DNA of 52,916 nucleotides. Source: Burkholderiales bacterium. GTDB lineage: Bacteria; Pseudomonadota; Gammaproteobacteria; Burkholderiales; Burkholderiaceae_C. The stretch is from positions 1 to 52,916 of the forward strand of contig JAECRO010000016.1 in the NCBI GenBank assembly GCA_016000195.1, written 5' to 3'. The notes under the pieces were generated by a model, which did not search any database, was not told the origin of the DNA, and saw only the letters and a list, made by a program, of their open reading frames with translations. Of the stretch, positions 17,301 to 25,098 are shown piece by piece. The translations under genes and the position numbers were made by a program. Each line of letters opens with the position of its first letter. The first letter of the stretch is position 1.

Positions 17301-18763
17301 TGTTTGTCGAGCGGGCGCAGGCGCTGGCCGCCCCAGGCGGTCTGGTGGCGCTGGTCACGCCCAGCGGCATTGCCGCCGACAAGGGCGCAGCCGAATTCTT
17401 TTGCGGCCTGAGCAGCACCGGGCGGCTGGGCGCGCTGTTTGATTTTGAAAACCGCAAGGTGTTTTTCCCCGACGTGCATGCCAGCTTCAAGTTTTGCACG
17501 CTGGTGTTTGGCGGGCTGGCGCGCACCTTTGCGCAGACGCGCTGCGCGTTTTACCTGCACAGCCTGGACGAGCTGGATACGCCTGGGCGGGTGCTGACGC
17601 TCACATCTGACGATTTTTTGCGCGTCAACCCCAACACCGGCGCGGCACCCATCTTTCGCAGCCAGCGCGACGCCGACATCACGCTGGGGCTGTATGCGCG
17701 GCACCCGGTGCTGGTGAAACACGGCGAAGTCAGCGCCTCCACCGGCCGCCAGCCCGATGAAAAGGCGTGGCCGGTGAAGTACCAGCGCATGTTTGACATG
17801 ACGAACGACTCGACGCTCTTTTTGAAGCCTGACGAGCTGGTCAAGCAGGGCTTCAAGCCTGCCGGGCTGAACCGCTGGCGCAATGCGGCGGGGCTGGAAG
17901 CCGTGCCGCTGTACGAGGGCAAGATGGTGCAGATGTACGACCACCGGGCCGCCGATGTGGTGGTGAACACGGCCAACCTGAAACGGGCAGCCCAGCAAGA
18001 GTCAATTTCGCAGATTGAAAAAGCCAGTCCTGATCGCTGCCCCGCGCCGCAGTATTGGGTGCTGGCCTCCGGTGTTGAGAAAATATGGACGGGCCAATGG
18101 TGCATTGCTTACAAGTCGGTGACAGCACCAAGCAACATGCGCACCATGATTGCCGCTCTTGTGCCCAAGTGCGGTGTGGGCAACAGCATGGCCATGCTGC
18201 TGCCAGAGTCCGGGCACGAAGCGGACTACGCGGCGTGGGCGTCGTTGTTGATGGCCAACTTGGGCAGCATGGCGTTTGATTTTGTTTTGCGGCAAAAAGT
18301 CCAAGGCCAAAACCTGAACTGGTTCATCGTTGAACAGGCTGCCGTCATCGCCCCCGAGCGCTTTCAGGAACCCCTGCCCGCCGCCTTTGCCAAAGCCATG
18401 CGCGCCGCCAAACTCATGAACGGCCATCACCCGCACCCCACGGTGGCTGATTTTGTGATTCCGCAGGTGCTGGTTTTAAGCTACACCGCCCACGACATGG
18501 CGCCGTTCGCGCGCGACCTGGGCCATGTGGACGAAGCCGGCGCCGTGCTGCCGCCTTTTGTCTGGGACGAGGAAAACCGCCGCGCCCGGCTGGCCGCGCT
18601 CGATGCGCTGTTTTTCTACCTCTACGGTCTGGGCGCCGATGACGCCCGCTACATCCTGGACACTTTTCCCATCGTCCGTGATCAGGATCAAAAGGCCTTT
18701 GGCCGCTACCGCACCCAGGACGATATTCTTCAATTGTTAAGCCTGTTGACGCCAACGCCATGA
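14381..18763 (+). CDS. Eco57I-like bifunctional restriction-methylation protein (type IIG/BREX PglX-like)
   Basis: The 1460-residue protein probably combines DNA cutting and N6-adenine methylation. Near the N-terminus, VPDCLLF (about 98-104) and AILEAKRW (128-135) form a PD-(D/E)xK nuclease motif. Methylase motif I is ICDPAMGSGHFLVALVDDL (about 555) and motif IV is GNPPWDRI (about 877-884). The roughly 320-residue insert between them is typical of the Eco57I group. SGSYYTHDDLVRLVLRES precedes the catalytic domain, as in that family. The C-terminal half should hold target recognition. The stop overlaps the next start as ATGA. TTG 14381 is the first possible start and ATG 14417 an alternative; neither has a clear ribosome-binding site. 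G+C is near the genomic level, so transfer may be old. Confidence 0.88.
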   Translation: MVDFTRYQAQHTMQGQLFTQDFLTRGVLETPPCQGLSEPAFAGFADALRGIFKGLDGASTINEAQTEQLVINKVLAELGWADDTLPQVNADPKGREAVPDCLLFASSQAKAAALAESRDDRRYRHGLAILEAKRWLRPLDRGDGKDVFDPDAPSSQMLRYLSRVDVASDRAVKWGMLTNGAVWRLYWQDARSRAEEFFEIDLAAALGLPGVQHDIDDIVPAHALRLFHLFFSRSAFLPQDWDAAGRSFHAYALNEARLYEEKVSQDLGTRVFGEIFPQLADALARGDLHAQTHSVGTGQFSRPQFTPGYLDEVREAALVLLYRLLFMFYAEDRQLLPVRDARYAPYSVRRLREEVRDKVEAGTRFSKTMTPIWQSLQGVFELIDKGDDDVGMPAYNGGLFERARAPLLARTKVPDAVMAPIIDALSRRTEDLLHGWINYRDLAVAHLGGIYERLLEYSLVHEVQARDDYKDRPEINRIIAAPASFARKVSGSYYTHDDLVRLVLRESVGLLADERMAAFESHIDKGVKKGSLNPGDWDALDALDPASRILELKICDPAMGSGHFLVALVDDLADRVLEAITTATHRVNAQPWAAHLVETGRPWQSPVLARIAQIRRSIKTTAKDRGWAVTDAQLDDRHIVRRMVLKKSIFGVDKNPMAVELAKTALWLHTFTVGAPLSFLDHHLKVGDSLHGERLPQVQRNLQELGALLLQSEFDRLALAARNLAQVADLTDVDIAEAQLSKKLAHEAAAQVAPVHAVLDFWRAMRWLAPGWPVQKLSQLPRLLKLPADPEARSAEIKAGKHPEYAALLRLFDPNHNLVTVLAAGQVAGDDAASRAANALMARARALAGRETFFHWWTSFPTVFGAGSSNGFDAVIGNPPWDRIKLQEVEWFSERVPAIAAQPRAADRKKMIAALQHVKMNQTGLHAPPVVNWWAQYQDAAGRAETNARVLGNGKQGAGDYPLLGGGDVNLYSLFVERAQALAAPGGLVALVTPSGIAADKGAAEFFCGLSSTGRLGALFDFENRKVFFPDVHASFKFCTLVFGGLARTFAQTRCAFYLHSLDELDTPGRVLTLTSDDFLRVNPNTGAAPIFRSQRDADITLGLYARHPVLVKHGEVSASTGRQPDEKAWPVKYQRMFDMTNDSTLFLKPDELVKQGFKPAGLNRWRNAAGLEAVPLYEGKMVQMYDHRAADVVVNTANLKRAAQQESISQIEKASPDRCPAPQYWVLASGVEKIWTGQWCIAYKSVTAPSNMRTMIAALVPKCGVGNSMAMLLPESGHEADYAAWASLLMANLGSMAFDFVLRQKVQGQNLNWFIVEQAAVIAPERFQEPLPAAFAKAMRAAKLMNGHHPHPTVADFVIPQVLVLSYTAHDMAPFARDLGHVDEAGAVLPPFVWDEENRRARLAALDALFFYLYGLGADDARYILDTFPIVRDQDQKAFGRYRTQDDILQLLSLLTPTP

Positions 18764-19941
18764 AAAACCCCAAACCCAAATCCAAACCCAAACCCAAACC
18801 CGATCTGTTCGCCGAAGCCGCGCCTGCCGCCGCCGCGCCAACCGCCGGAACTGCCCTGCGGCTCGATGGCGGCAAGGGCGGGCCGCGTCTGTCCGCCGGG
18901 CAGCAGCGCTTTAACCGCCTGCTGGCCAAAATCGGCAAGCTCGAAGGCCAGGTCACGGAAATCAAGACGCTGGCCGACGCCTTTCGCCCGCTCTACCAAA
19001 GCACGCTGGAGCCGCTGCGTGGGGAACACCGGGCGTTGATGCGCCGCATGGCGCTGTGCCTGGACGAGCGGCTGCAGCGCAAGGGCTTGAGCCCGGCCCA
19101 AAAGCGCGACGGCCTTGAAATTCTTTGCGACCTGTGCGAGACGCTGGCTGAGTGGGGCGACGAGGCCATGGCCGCGCTGCACGACCAGCGCAGCGCGCGC
19201 ACCTTGCGCGAGAAAGAGCAGGAGCAGGCAGCGATGATGCGTTCGATGATGGAAGGCGTGCTGGGCCGGCCGCTCGACATGGACGCGCAGGATGATTCGC
19301 TGGAGCCGCTCGAAGCCGTGCTGCGCGCCGGCCACGAGGGCCTGCACGAAGCGATGCAGGCCGACGAGGCCAAGCGCGAGGCAGCCCAGGCTAGAAGAAA
19401 AAAGAAAACCCCCACGCCAGCCCAGGTCAAGGCCGGCCAGGAGCAGGAAGACGCCGAAACCGTGCTCCGGCAGGTGTATCGGCAACTGGCCAGCGCGCTG
19501 CACCCCGACCGCGAGCGCGACCCGGCCGAGCACCAGCGCAAAACCGCCCTGATGAGCGAAGCCAACGCCGCCTACGCCAAGCAAGACCTGATGGCCCTGC
19601 TGCATCTGCAGTTGCGCATTGCCCAGGCCGATGCGCAGGATTTGCTGCAGCAGCCCGAGGAACGCATCGCCGCCATGAACCGGTTGCTCAAGCAGCAGGC
19701 CACCGAGCTGGAGCATGAACTGTTGGCCCGGCAACACCACCTCATGGAGGAGTTCGATCTGGCGTTCCAGCAAAAGCCGACGGCCACCACGCTGCGGCGC
19801 CAGCTTGAGCTGCAGGCGAAAGACTTGAAGGAAGAACTGGCTTTCATGGAAGCGGATATTGCGCAGGTGCAGGACGATGCAGGATTCAAGCGCTGGCTGA
19901 AGATGCAGGCCAAGATGACCAGAGGGAATGACTATTTTTGA
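18760..19941 (+). CDS. J-domain protein coupled to the restriction-methylase
   Basis: The 393-residue protein begins with a lysine-proline repeat (KPKSKPKPKPD) and an Ala/Pro-rich linker. Long helical, charged segments follow, then a J-domain-like region at about residues 233-285: VLRQVYRQLASALHPDRERD, with an intact HPD tripeptide (248-250), and MSEANAAYAKQDLMALLHL. A C-terminal coiled coil rich in Gln, Leu and Glu follows (about 300-393). HPD stimulates Hsp70 ATPase in true J-proteins. The start overlaps the methylase stop by four bases (ATGA), so the two proteins are expected to be made together. It has no glycine/phenylalanine or zinc-finger domains of DnaJ. Its role in the restriction system is unknown. 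Confidence 0.8.
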   Translation: MKNPKPKSKPKPKPDLFAEAAPAAAAPTAGTALRLDGGKGGPRLSAGQQRFNRLLAKIGKLEGQVTEIKTLADAFRPLYQSTLEPLRGEHRALMRRMALCLDERLQRKGLSPAQKRDGLEILCDLCETLAEWGDEAMAALHDQRSARTLREKEQEQAAMMRSMMEGVLGRPLDMDAQDDSLEPLEAVLRAGHEGLHEAMQADEAKREAAQARRKKKTPTPAQVKAGQEQEDAETVLRQVYRQLASALHPDRERDPAEHQRKTALMSEANAAYAKQDLMALLHLQLRIAQADAQDLLQQPEERIAAMNRLLKQQATELEHELLARQHHLMEEFDLAFQQKPTATTLRRQLELQAKDLKEELAFMEADIAQVQDDAGFKRWLKMQAKMTRGNDYF

Positions 19942-19962
19942 CCGGCGGCGCAAATTATTGGT

Positions 19963-20020
19963 GTTTTAAGCCTCTTGCGCAGTATCCACGGGCATAAGTA
20001 GCTATTAAATATATAGCATC
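19963..20020. repeat. Dispersed intergenic repeat, copy D
   Basis: It contains an exact 25-base match, in inverse orientation, to copy H (19969-19993 against 49449-49473), followed by tagctattaaatatatagca. It lies between the converging J-protein and mpl genes. Confidence 0.75.
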
Positions 20021-21446
20021 ATGGCGGCGTCAGCGCCGCCAGCAATTTGGCATGAATGCCGCCAAAGCCGCCGTTGCTCATGCACAGCAAATGGTCGCCA
20101 GGCCGGGCTGCGGCCTTGACCTGCGCCAGCAACTGCTCCAGGTTGTCCGCCACCTGCGCGCGCTCGCCCATCGTCGCCAGCGCGGCGCGGGCGTCCCAGT
20201 CGAGTCCGCCGGCATGGCAAAACGCCAGGTCGGCGCGCTCCAGGCTCCACGGCAGTTGCGCCGTCATGGCGCCCAGCTTCATGGTGTTGCTGCGCGGCTC
20301 GAAGATCGCCAGGATGCGCTCGGCTCCTTTGCCGGCGCTGTTCAGCTGGCGGCGCAGGCCATCGAGCGTGGTGTGAATGGCGGTCGGGTGGTGGGCGAAA
20401 TCGTCATACACCGTGATCGGGCCGCCGGCGCGCTGCACGCTGCCGCGCACTTCCATGCGGCGCTTGACGTTCTGGAAACTGGCCAGCGCTTCGGCGGCCA
20501 GCGCGGGCGCCACGCCCAGATGCTCGGCGGCGGCTAGGGCCGCAAGGGCGTTGAGCTGGTTGTGCACGCCGCTGATGTCCCACTGCAGGCGGGCCACGAC
20601 TTCGCCGGCCTTGAGGATATTGAAGTCGCCCGGCTCGCCCTGCGCGGTGAAGCCGCCATGGCCCGGCGTGCCGCCAAACGGCAGCTGCTCGCTCCAGCAG
20701 CCCTGGGCCAGCACGCGCTGCAGGCTGGCCTCGTGGGCATTGAAAATCACCCGGCCCTGCGAGGGAACGGTGCGGATCAGGTGATGAAACTGCCGCTCGA
20801 TGGCCGCCAGGTCGTCAAAAATATCGGCGTGGTCGAATTCCAGGTTGTTCAAAACCGCCGTGCGCGGGCGGTAGTGGACAAACTTGCTGCGCTTGTCGAA
20901 AAACGCGGTGTCGTATTCATCGGCCTCAATGACGAAGGCGTTGCCTGCGCCCAGACGCGCCGACACGCCAAAGTTCAGCGGCACGCCGCCAATCAAAAAG
21001 CCGGGCTGCAGGCCGGCGCATTCAAGAATCCAGGCCAGCATGGCGGTCGTGGTGGTCTTGCCGTGGGTGCCGGCCACGGCCAGCACATGGCGCGGGCCGG
21101 TGGCGTGGTGGGTGGGGTGGTGCAGCACATGGCCAGAGAGCCACTGCGGCCCGCTGGTGTAGGGCTGGCCGCTGTTCAGAATGGCTTCCATCAACGGATA
21201 TTTGGGCTTTCCGTCGGCCAGGCGCGCGCGCGACACCACATTGCCAATCACGAACACATCGGGCGCCAGCGCCATCTGGTCGGCGCCGTAGCCTTCGATC
21301 AGCTCAATGCCCAGGCCGCGCAACTGCTCGCTCATGGGCGGATAAACGCCCGTGTCGCAACCCGTCACCTTGTGCCCCGCCTCCCGTGCCAGCGCGGCCA
21401 GGCCGCCCATGAATGTCCCGCAGATTCCCAGAATATGTATGTGCAT
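20019..21446 (-). CDS. mpl: UDP-N-acetylmuramate:L-alanyl-gamma-D-glutamyl-meso-diaminopimelate ligase
   Basis: Mpl joins recycled cell-wall tripeptide to UDP-MurNAc, sparing de novo Mur synthesis. The 475-residue protein starts MHIHILGICGTFMGGLAALA and has the Mur-ligase ATP loop VAGTHGKTTTTAMLAWIL. The conserved segments FVIEADEYDTAFFDKRSKF, NLEFDHADIFDDL and VYDDFAHHPTAI are present, as is FEPRSNTMKLG near the C-terminus. DEYDTAFFDKRSKF distinguishes Mpl from MurC. The window also carries ampD, another recycling gene, at 34439. The start codon follows a TAAAAT hexamer by seven bases with no ribosome-binding site. Confidence 0.97.
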   Translation of the reverse strand: MHIHILGICGTFMGGLAALAREAGHKVTGCDTGVYPPMSEQLRGLGIELIEGYGADQMALAPDVFVIGNVVSRARLADGKPKYPLMEAILNSGQPYTSGPQWLSGHVLHHPTHHATGPRHVLAVAGTHGKTTTTAMLAWILECAGLQPGFLIGGVPLNFGVSARLGAGNAFVIEADEYDTAFFDKRSKFVHYRPRTAVLNNLEFDHADIFDDLAAIERQFHHLIRTVPSQGRVIFNAHEASLQRVLAQGCWSEQLPFGGTPGHGGFTAQGEPGDFNILKAGEVVARLQWDISGVHNQLNALAALAAAEHLGVAPALAAEALASFQNVKRRMEVRGSVQRAGGPITVYDDFAHHPTAIHTTLDGLRRQLNSAGKGAERILAIFEPRSNTMKLGAMTAQLPWSLERADLAFCHAGGLDWDARAALATMGERAQVADNLEQLLAQVKAAARPGDHLLCMSNGGFGGIHAKLLAALTPP

Positions 21447-21453
21447 CGCCCGT

Positions 21454-21459
21454 ATTTTA
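21454..21459 (-). promoter_or_regulatory. -10-like hexamer TAAAAT before mpl
   Basis: On the minus strand TAAAAT precedes the mpl ATG by seven bases. There is no Shine-Dalgarno sequence and no strong -35. Confidence 0.35.
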
Positions 21460-21484
21460 GGGAGGCTATTTCAGGCCGCCATTT

Positions 21485-21547
21485 TTTAAGGAAATAAAGC
21501 CTCTGGCGCAATCAGGACGTGCGCAAGCAGCTCTTTATTTCATAGCA
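21485..21547. repeat. Dispersed intergenic repeat, copy E
   Basis: aataaagcctctggcgcaat and gcgcaagcagctctttattt form an inverted arrangement around a diverged core. It is a less conserved member of the repeat family, in the divergent gap upstream of mpl. Confidence 0.55.
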
Positions 21548-21676
21548 GGCAAAGATTGCCGTGAACTTTGCGCGCAGGCGCGGCCCTAATGTGGGCACAA
21601 TTGCTTTCCACGCCTTCGGGCTGACCTTCAACCCTGACATTTCGCTCCTGGCTCCGCAGGCCAGCCGACCCTGAAC

Positions 21677-22273
21677 TTGCATACCCTCAAATCTGAAATT
21701 GCCGCCACCGCTGCCGCGCTGGTGGTCGAGGACGGGCTGGAATACGGCCCGGCCAAACGCCGCGCGCTCAAGCAGCTGGCCCTGCCCGCGCGCACCGCCT
21801 TGCCCGACAACGACGCGCTCGAAGATGCCGTGCGCGACTACATCGCGCTGTTCTGCGCCGACACCCAGCCCGCCGAACTGGCCGCGCTGCGCGAGCTGGC
21901 ACTGGTGTGGATGCAGCGCCTGGCCGCCTTCAGGCCGTACCTGGCGGGCGCGGTCTGGCATGGCACGGCCACGCGGCTGTCCGATATCTATATCCAGCTG
22001 TTCTGCGACGACCCGAAGTCGGCTGAAATTGCGCTGATTGAACACCATGTCGATTACGAGCCGCGCACCGTGACCGGCTTTACCGGCGGCAGCGTCGAGG
22101 CGCTCTCCTTGAGCAGCCTGTGCCAGCCGCTGAATGAAAACATCGGCGTACACCTGATGGTCTATGACCATGACGACCTGCGCGGCGCCTTGCGGCCCGA
22201 CGCCAGGGGCCGTGCGCCGCGCGGCGACCTGGCGGCGGTCAGGAAATTATTGACCCCCCCTTTTGGAGCCTGA
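21677..22273 (+). CDS. Conserved hypothetical protein, about 198 residues
   Basis: The frame opens at TTG 21677 (or an in-frame CTG two codons earlier) and reads HTLKSEIAATAAALVVEDGL then EYGPAKRRALKQL. The N-terminal two thirds are helical and alanine/leucine-rich. A conserved-looking central stretch is ATRLSDIYIQLFCDDPKSAE, followed by IALIEHHVDYEPRTVTGF. The C-terminus ENIGVHLMVYDHDDLRGAL suggests a strand-rich end. No signal peptide or membrane helix is seen. tlpA begins four bases after the stop, so the two are probably co-transcribed. I do not recognise the family. The use of a non-ATG start is uncertain. Confidence 0.7.
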   Translation: MHTLKSEIAATAAALVVEDGLEYGPAKRRALKQLALPARTALPDNDALEDAVRDYIALFCADTQPAELAALRELALVWMQRLAAFRPYLAGAVWHGTATRLSDIYIQLFCDDPKSAEIALIEHHVDYEPRTVTGFTGGSVEALSLSSLCQPLNENIGVHLMVYDHDDLRGALRPDARGRAPRGDLAAVRKLLTPPFGA

Positions 22274-22276
22274 AAA

Positions 22277-22834
22277 GTGAATCGCAGAAACATGCTGTAT
22301 GGCGGCGTCGCCGCTGCGGCGGCGCTGGCCGGTGCCGGCGCGGCCTGGTGGAAATTTCGGCCGCATGAGGCCGGCCCCGACAAACCGCTTTCGCCGACGC
22401 CTGAAGCGCTGGCGAAAGCGGCCCAGGCCTTCTGGAGCATGCGCTTTGACACGCCTGACGGCAAACCGCTGCCGATGAGCAGTTTTCGCGGCAAGCTGCT
22501 GCTGGTCAATTTCTGGGCTACCTGGTGCCCGCCTTGCGTGGAAGAGCTGCCCCTGCTGGATTTTTTCTACCAGGAAAACAGGGACAAAAACCTCCAGATC
22601 CTTGGCCTGGCGGTGGACCAGCCGAGCGCGGTGCGGACCTGGCTGCAGACCCGGACGCTGAATTTTCCGGTCGGCATGGCCGGCCTGGGCGGAACGGAGC
22701 TGAGCAAATCGCTGGGCAACATGACCGGCAGCCTGCCGTTCACCGTGGTTTTCAACGCTTCCGGCTTGCTGGTGCATCGCAAGGTCGGAAAGGTCTTGCC
22801 CGAAGAGCTGGTGCAATGGACGCAGCTTGTCTGA
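22277..22834 (+). CDS. TlpA-family thiol-disulfide oxidoreductase
   Basis: The 185-residue protein has an N-terminal signal or anchor (MNRRNMLYGGVAAAAALAGA) and a periplasmic thioredoxin-like domain. The redox motif is FWATWCPPCVEELPLLDFF (Trp-Cys-Pro-Pro-Cys). The cis-proline region is in GSLPFTVVFNASG. TlpA/ResA-type proteins reduce periplasmic disulfides, for example during cytochrome c maturation. It starts four bases after the hypothetical gene. In related genomes the tlpA-like gene is commonly followed by aroQ and then accB; here only about 290 non-coding bases separate it from accB. Confidence 0.92.
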   Translation: MNRRNMLYGGVAAAAALAGAGAAWWKFRPHEAGPDKPLSPTPEALAKAAQAFWSMRFDTPDGKPLPMSSFRGKLLLVNFWATWCPPCVEELPLLDFFYQENRDKNLQILGLAVDQPSAVRTWLQTRTLNFPVGMAGLGGTELSKSLGNMTGSLPFTVVFNASGLLVHRKVGKVLPEELVQWTQLV

Positions 22835-23127
22835 TGCCGTGCCGGCTACGCCAGTCCGCCGGCTGACGCGCTGGCGCGCCAGCCGGGTTTGCCCTGGCTG
22901 GCGTGCGCCCATGGACTGGCCGGATTCGCCTTGAGGTACACTTTGTTTTTTGCTACCAGGTCATCTTGCGTTGCCGCGTAATCATTATCTGATAGCCGCT
23001 GTAAGGCGAAATAACACAAAGTAAGCGAAGAAAGAGGGAAGATCGGCCAAGCGCGCCATGTTCCTCTTCGTTCAGGCCGTGCGTCCGAAAACCGCATGCC
23101 AGCCTCCACCTCCGTTGGAAAGAATCT
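22835..23127. other. Intergenic region tlpA-accB, no gene recognised
   Basis: 293 bases. It contains an imperfect G+C-rich hairpin at 22873-22909 (arms with a two-base bulge, no T-run) just after tlpA, a TACACT hexamer at 22936-22941, and an A-rich, lower-G+C stretch at 22970-23035. A minus-strand ORF of 87 codons crosses it but has no recognisable features. The accB promoter is probably here. No trace of aroQ, often found at this place in Burkholderiales, is visible. Confidence 0.6.
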
Positions 23128-23556
23128 ATGGATCTACGAAAACTCAAAACCCTGATCGACCTTGTTTCAGAGTCCAATGTGTCTGAACTTGAGATCACAG
23201 AGGCCGAAGGCAAGGTCCGCATTGTGAAGGCCAGCGGCGTTCCCATGATGATGATGCACCAGCCCGCCATGGCGCCGGCAATGGCCACGGCTGCGCCGGA
23301 AGCCGCGCCCGTCCAGCCTGTGGGCCATTCGGTCAAGTCGCCCATGGTGGGCACCTTCTACCGTTCGTCCAGCCCCGGCTCCAGCCCGTTTGTCGAAGTC
23401 GGCAGCGTGGTCAAGGAAGGCGACACGGTCTGCATCATCGAGGCGATGAAGATCCTCAACGAGATCGAGGCCGACAAGTCCGGCACCGTCACCAGGATAC
23501 TTTCCGAAAACGGCCAGGCCGTCGAATACGGCCAGCCTCTCTTCATTATTGAGTAA
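23128..23556 (+). CDS. accB: Biotin carboxyl carrier protein of acetyl-CoA carboxylase
   Basis: AccB carries biotin between the carboxylase and transferase halves of acetyl-CoA carboxylase, the first step in fatty-acid synthesis. The 142-residue protein has the N-terminal family segment [20 protein letters not shown], a Met/Pro/Ala-rich linker ([20 protein letters not shown]) and a biotinyl domain with [21 protein letters not shown]. The biotin-accepting lysine is in [21 protein letters not shown] lies seven bases before the ATG. accC follows after 73 bases, as usual. Confidence 0.98.
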   Translation: MDLRKLKTLIDLVSESNVSELEITEAEGKVRIVKASGVPMMMMHQPAMAPAMATAAPEAAPVQPVGHSVKSPMVGTFYRSSSPGSSPFVEVGSVVKEGDTVCIIEAMKILNEIEADKSGTVTRILSENGQAVEYGQPLFIIE

Positions 23557-23629
23557 GCCGGACTGACCGCCCTTATTTGCCAGACCGGCCAGACGGCCGG
23601 CCCATCGGCCAGACCAGGTACTTCGACGC

Positions 23630-24979
23630 ATGTTTAAAAAAATACTGATCGCCAACCGTGGCGAGATCGCCCTGCGAATACAGCGGGCCTGCCGGGAGCT
23701 CGGCGTCAAGGCCGTGATGGTCTATTCCGAAGCAGACCGCGAGGCCAAATACATCAAGATGGCGGACGAAGCGGTGTGCATCGGGCCGGCGCCGTCGTCG
23801 TTGAGCTACCTCAACATGCCCGCCATTATTTCAGCCGCCGAAGTGACCGACGCCGAGGCGATTCACCCCGGCTACGGCTTTTTGAGCGAGAACGCCGATT
23901 TTGCCGAGCGGGTTGAAAAAAGCGGCTTCAAATTCATTGGCCCGACGCCCGAATCGATCCGCCTGATGGGCGACAAGGTGTCGGCCAAGCAGACCATGCT
24001 CAAGGCGGGCGTGCCCTGCGTGCCGGGTTCCGAGGGCGCCTTGCCGGCTGACCCCGCCTTCATCAAGCGCGTGGCCAAGCAGATCGGCTATCCGGTCATC
24101 ATCAAGGCTGCCGGCGGCGGTGGCGGACGCGGCATGCGCGTGGTGCATACCGAAGCGGCCCTGCTCAATGCGGTACAGACCACCAAGGCCGAAGCCGCTG
24201 CGGCCTTTGGCAACCCGGAGGTCTACATGGAAAAATTCCTGCAGAACCCCCGGCACATCGAAATCCAGATTCTGGCCGACCAGTATAAAAACGCGGTCTG
24301 GCTGGGCGAGCGCGATTGCTCCATGCAGCGCCGCCACCAGAAAGTCATTGAAGAAGGACCGGCTCCCGGCATTCCGCGCAAGCTGATCGAGCGCATCGGC
24401 GCGCGCTGCGTGGCGGCGGTCAAGAAGTTCAGCTACCGGGGCGCGGGAACTTTCGAGTTTCTGTATGAAGACGGCGAGTTTTACTTCATCGAGATGAACA
24501 CCCGCGTCCAGGTCGAGCATCCTGTGACCGAGTGGATCACGGGCATCGATATCGTGCGCACGCAGATCATGGTGGCCGCTGGCGAGCGCCTGCCCTTTAC
24601 CCAGCGTGACATCCAGATCAAGGGGCATTCCATCGAATGCCGCATCAACGCCGAAGACCCCTATAAATTCACGCCTTCGCCAGGACGCATCACCAACTGG
24701 CACCCGCCGGGCGGCCCGGGCGTGCGGGTGGACTCGCACATTTATTCCAATTATTTCGTGCCGCCCAACTACGACTCGATGATCGGCAAGATCATTGTCC
24801 ATGCCGACACGCGCGAGCAGGCGCTGGCGCGCATGAGCGCGGCGCTGGGCGAGACCGTGATCGAAGGCATCAACACCAACATTGCGCTGCACCGCGAACT
24901 CATGGTGGACGCCAAGTTCATGGACGGCGGCACCAACATCCACTACCTTGAAGAGTGGCTGTCAAAGCGTGAGCGCTAA
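23630..24979 (+). CDS. accC: Biotin carboxylase subunit of acetyl-CoA carboxylase
   Basis: AccC carboxylates the biotin of AccB using ATP and bicarbonate. The 449-residue protein matches the usual length. It starts [20 protein letters not shown], with the ATP-grasp glycine-rich loop [19 protein letters not shown]. Catalytic and metal-binding segments are [20 protein letters not shown] and [16 protein letters not shown]. The biotin-carboxylase C-terminal segment is [20 protein letters not shown]. It is downstream of accB in the conserved operon; prmA follows after a repeat element. Confidence 0.98.
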   Translation: MFKKILIANRGEIALRIQRACRELGVKAVMVYSEADREAKYIKMADEAVCIGPAPSSLSYLNMPAIISAAEVTDAEAIHPGYGFLSENADFAERVEKSGFKFIGPTPESIRLMGDKVSAKQTMLKAGVPCVPGSEGALPADPAFIKRVAKQIGYPVIIKAAGGGGGRGMRVVHTEAALLNAVQTTKAEAAAAFGNPEVYMEKFLQNPRHIEIQILADQYKNAVWLGERDCSMQRRHQKVIEEGPAPGIPRKLIERIGARCVAAVKKFSYRGAGTFEFLYEDGEFYFIEMNTRVQVEHPVTEWITGIDIVRTQIMVAAGERLPFTQRDIQIKGHSIECRINAEDPYKFTPSPGRITNWHPPGGPGVRVDSHIYSNYFVPPNYDSMIGKIIVHADTREQALARMSAALGETVIEGINTNIALHRELMVDAKFMDGGTNIHYLEEWLSKRER

Positions 24980-24985
24980 AGATAT

Positions 24986-25072
24986 GGCCCCCACGGTCGC
25001 TCACTGCGTGTGCTTCCTGCCCCCCGAGGGGGCCACTGCGCCTGCGGACTGGCTGAGCCAGATCCACGGCCC
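24986..25072. repeat. G+C-rich intergenic repeat, copy 2
   Basis: It shares the exact core ctgccccccgagggggcc (25017-25034) and a ctgcgcctgcgg flank with copy 1 at 9087-9180. It fills most of the accC-prmA gap. Confidence 0.75.
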
Positions 25073-25098
25073 TGACTTGAGCCGACTGTTGTGGGTAA

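Noticed and set aside
15476-17998. 840-codon ORF on the minus strand opposite the large nuclease-methylase gene
   Set aside because: It mirrors the G+C-rich codon pattern of the plus-strand gene, whose motifs are clear, and shows no domain of its own.
22846-23109. 87-codon minus-strand ORF in the tlpA-accB gap
   Set aside because: No ribosome-binding site, family features or codon bias. It ends in the tlpA-side hairpin.
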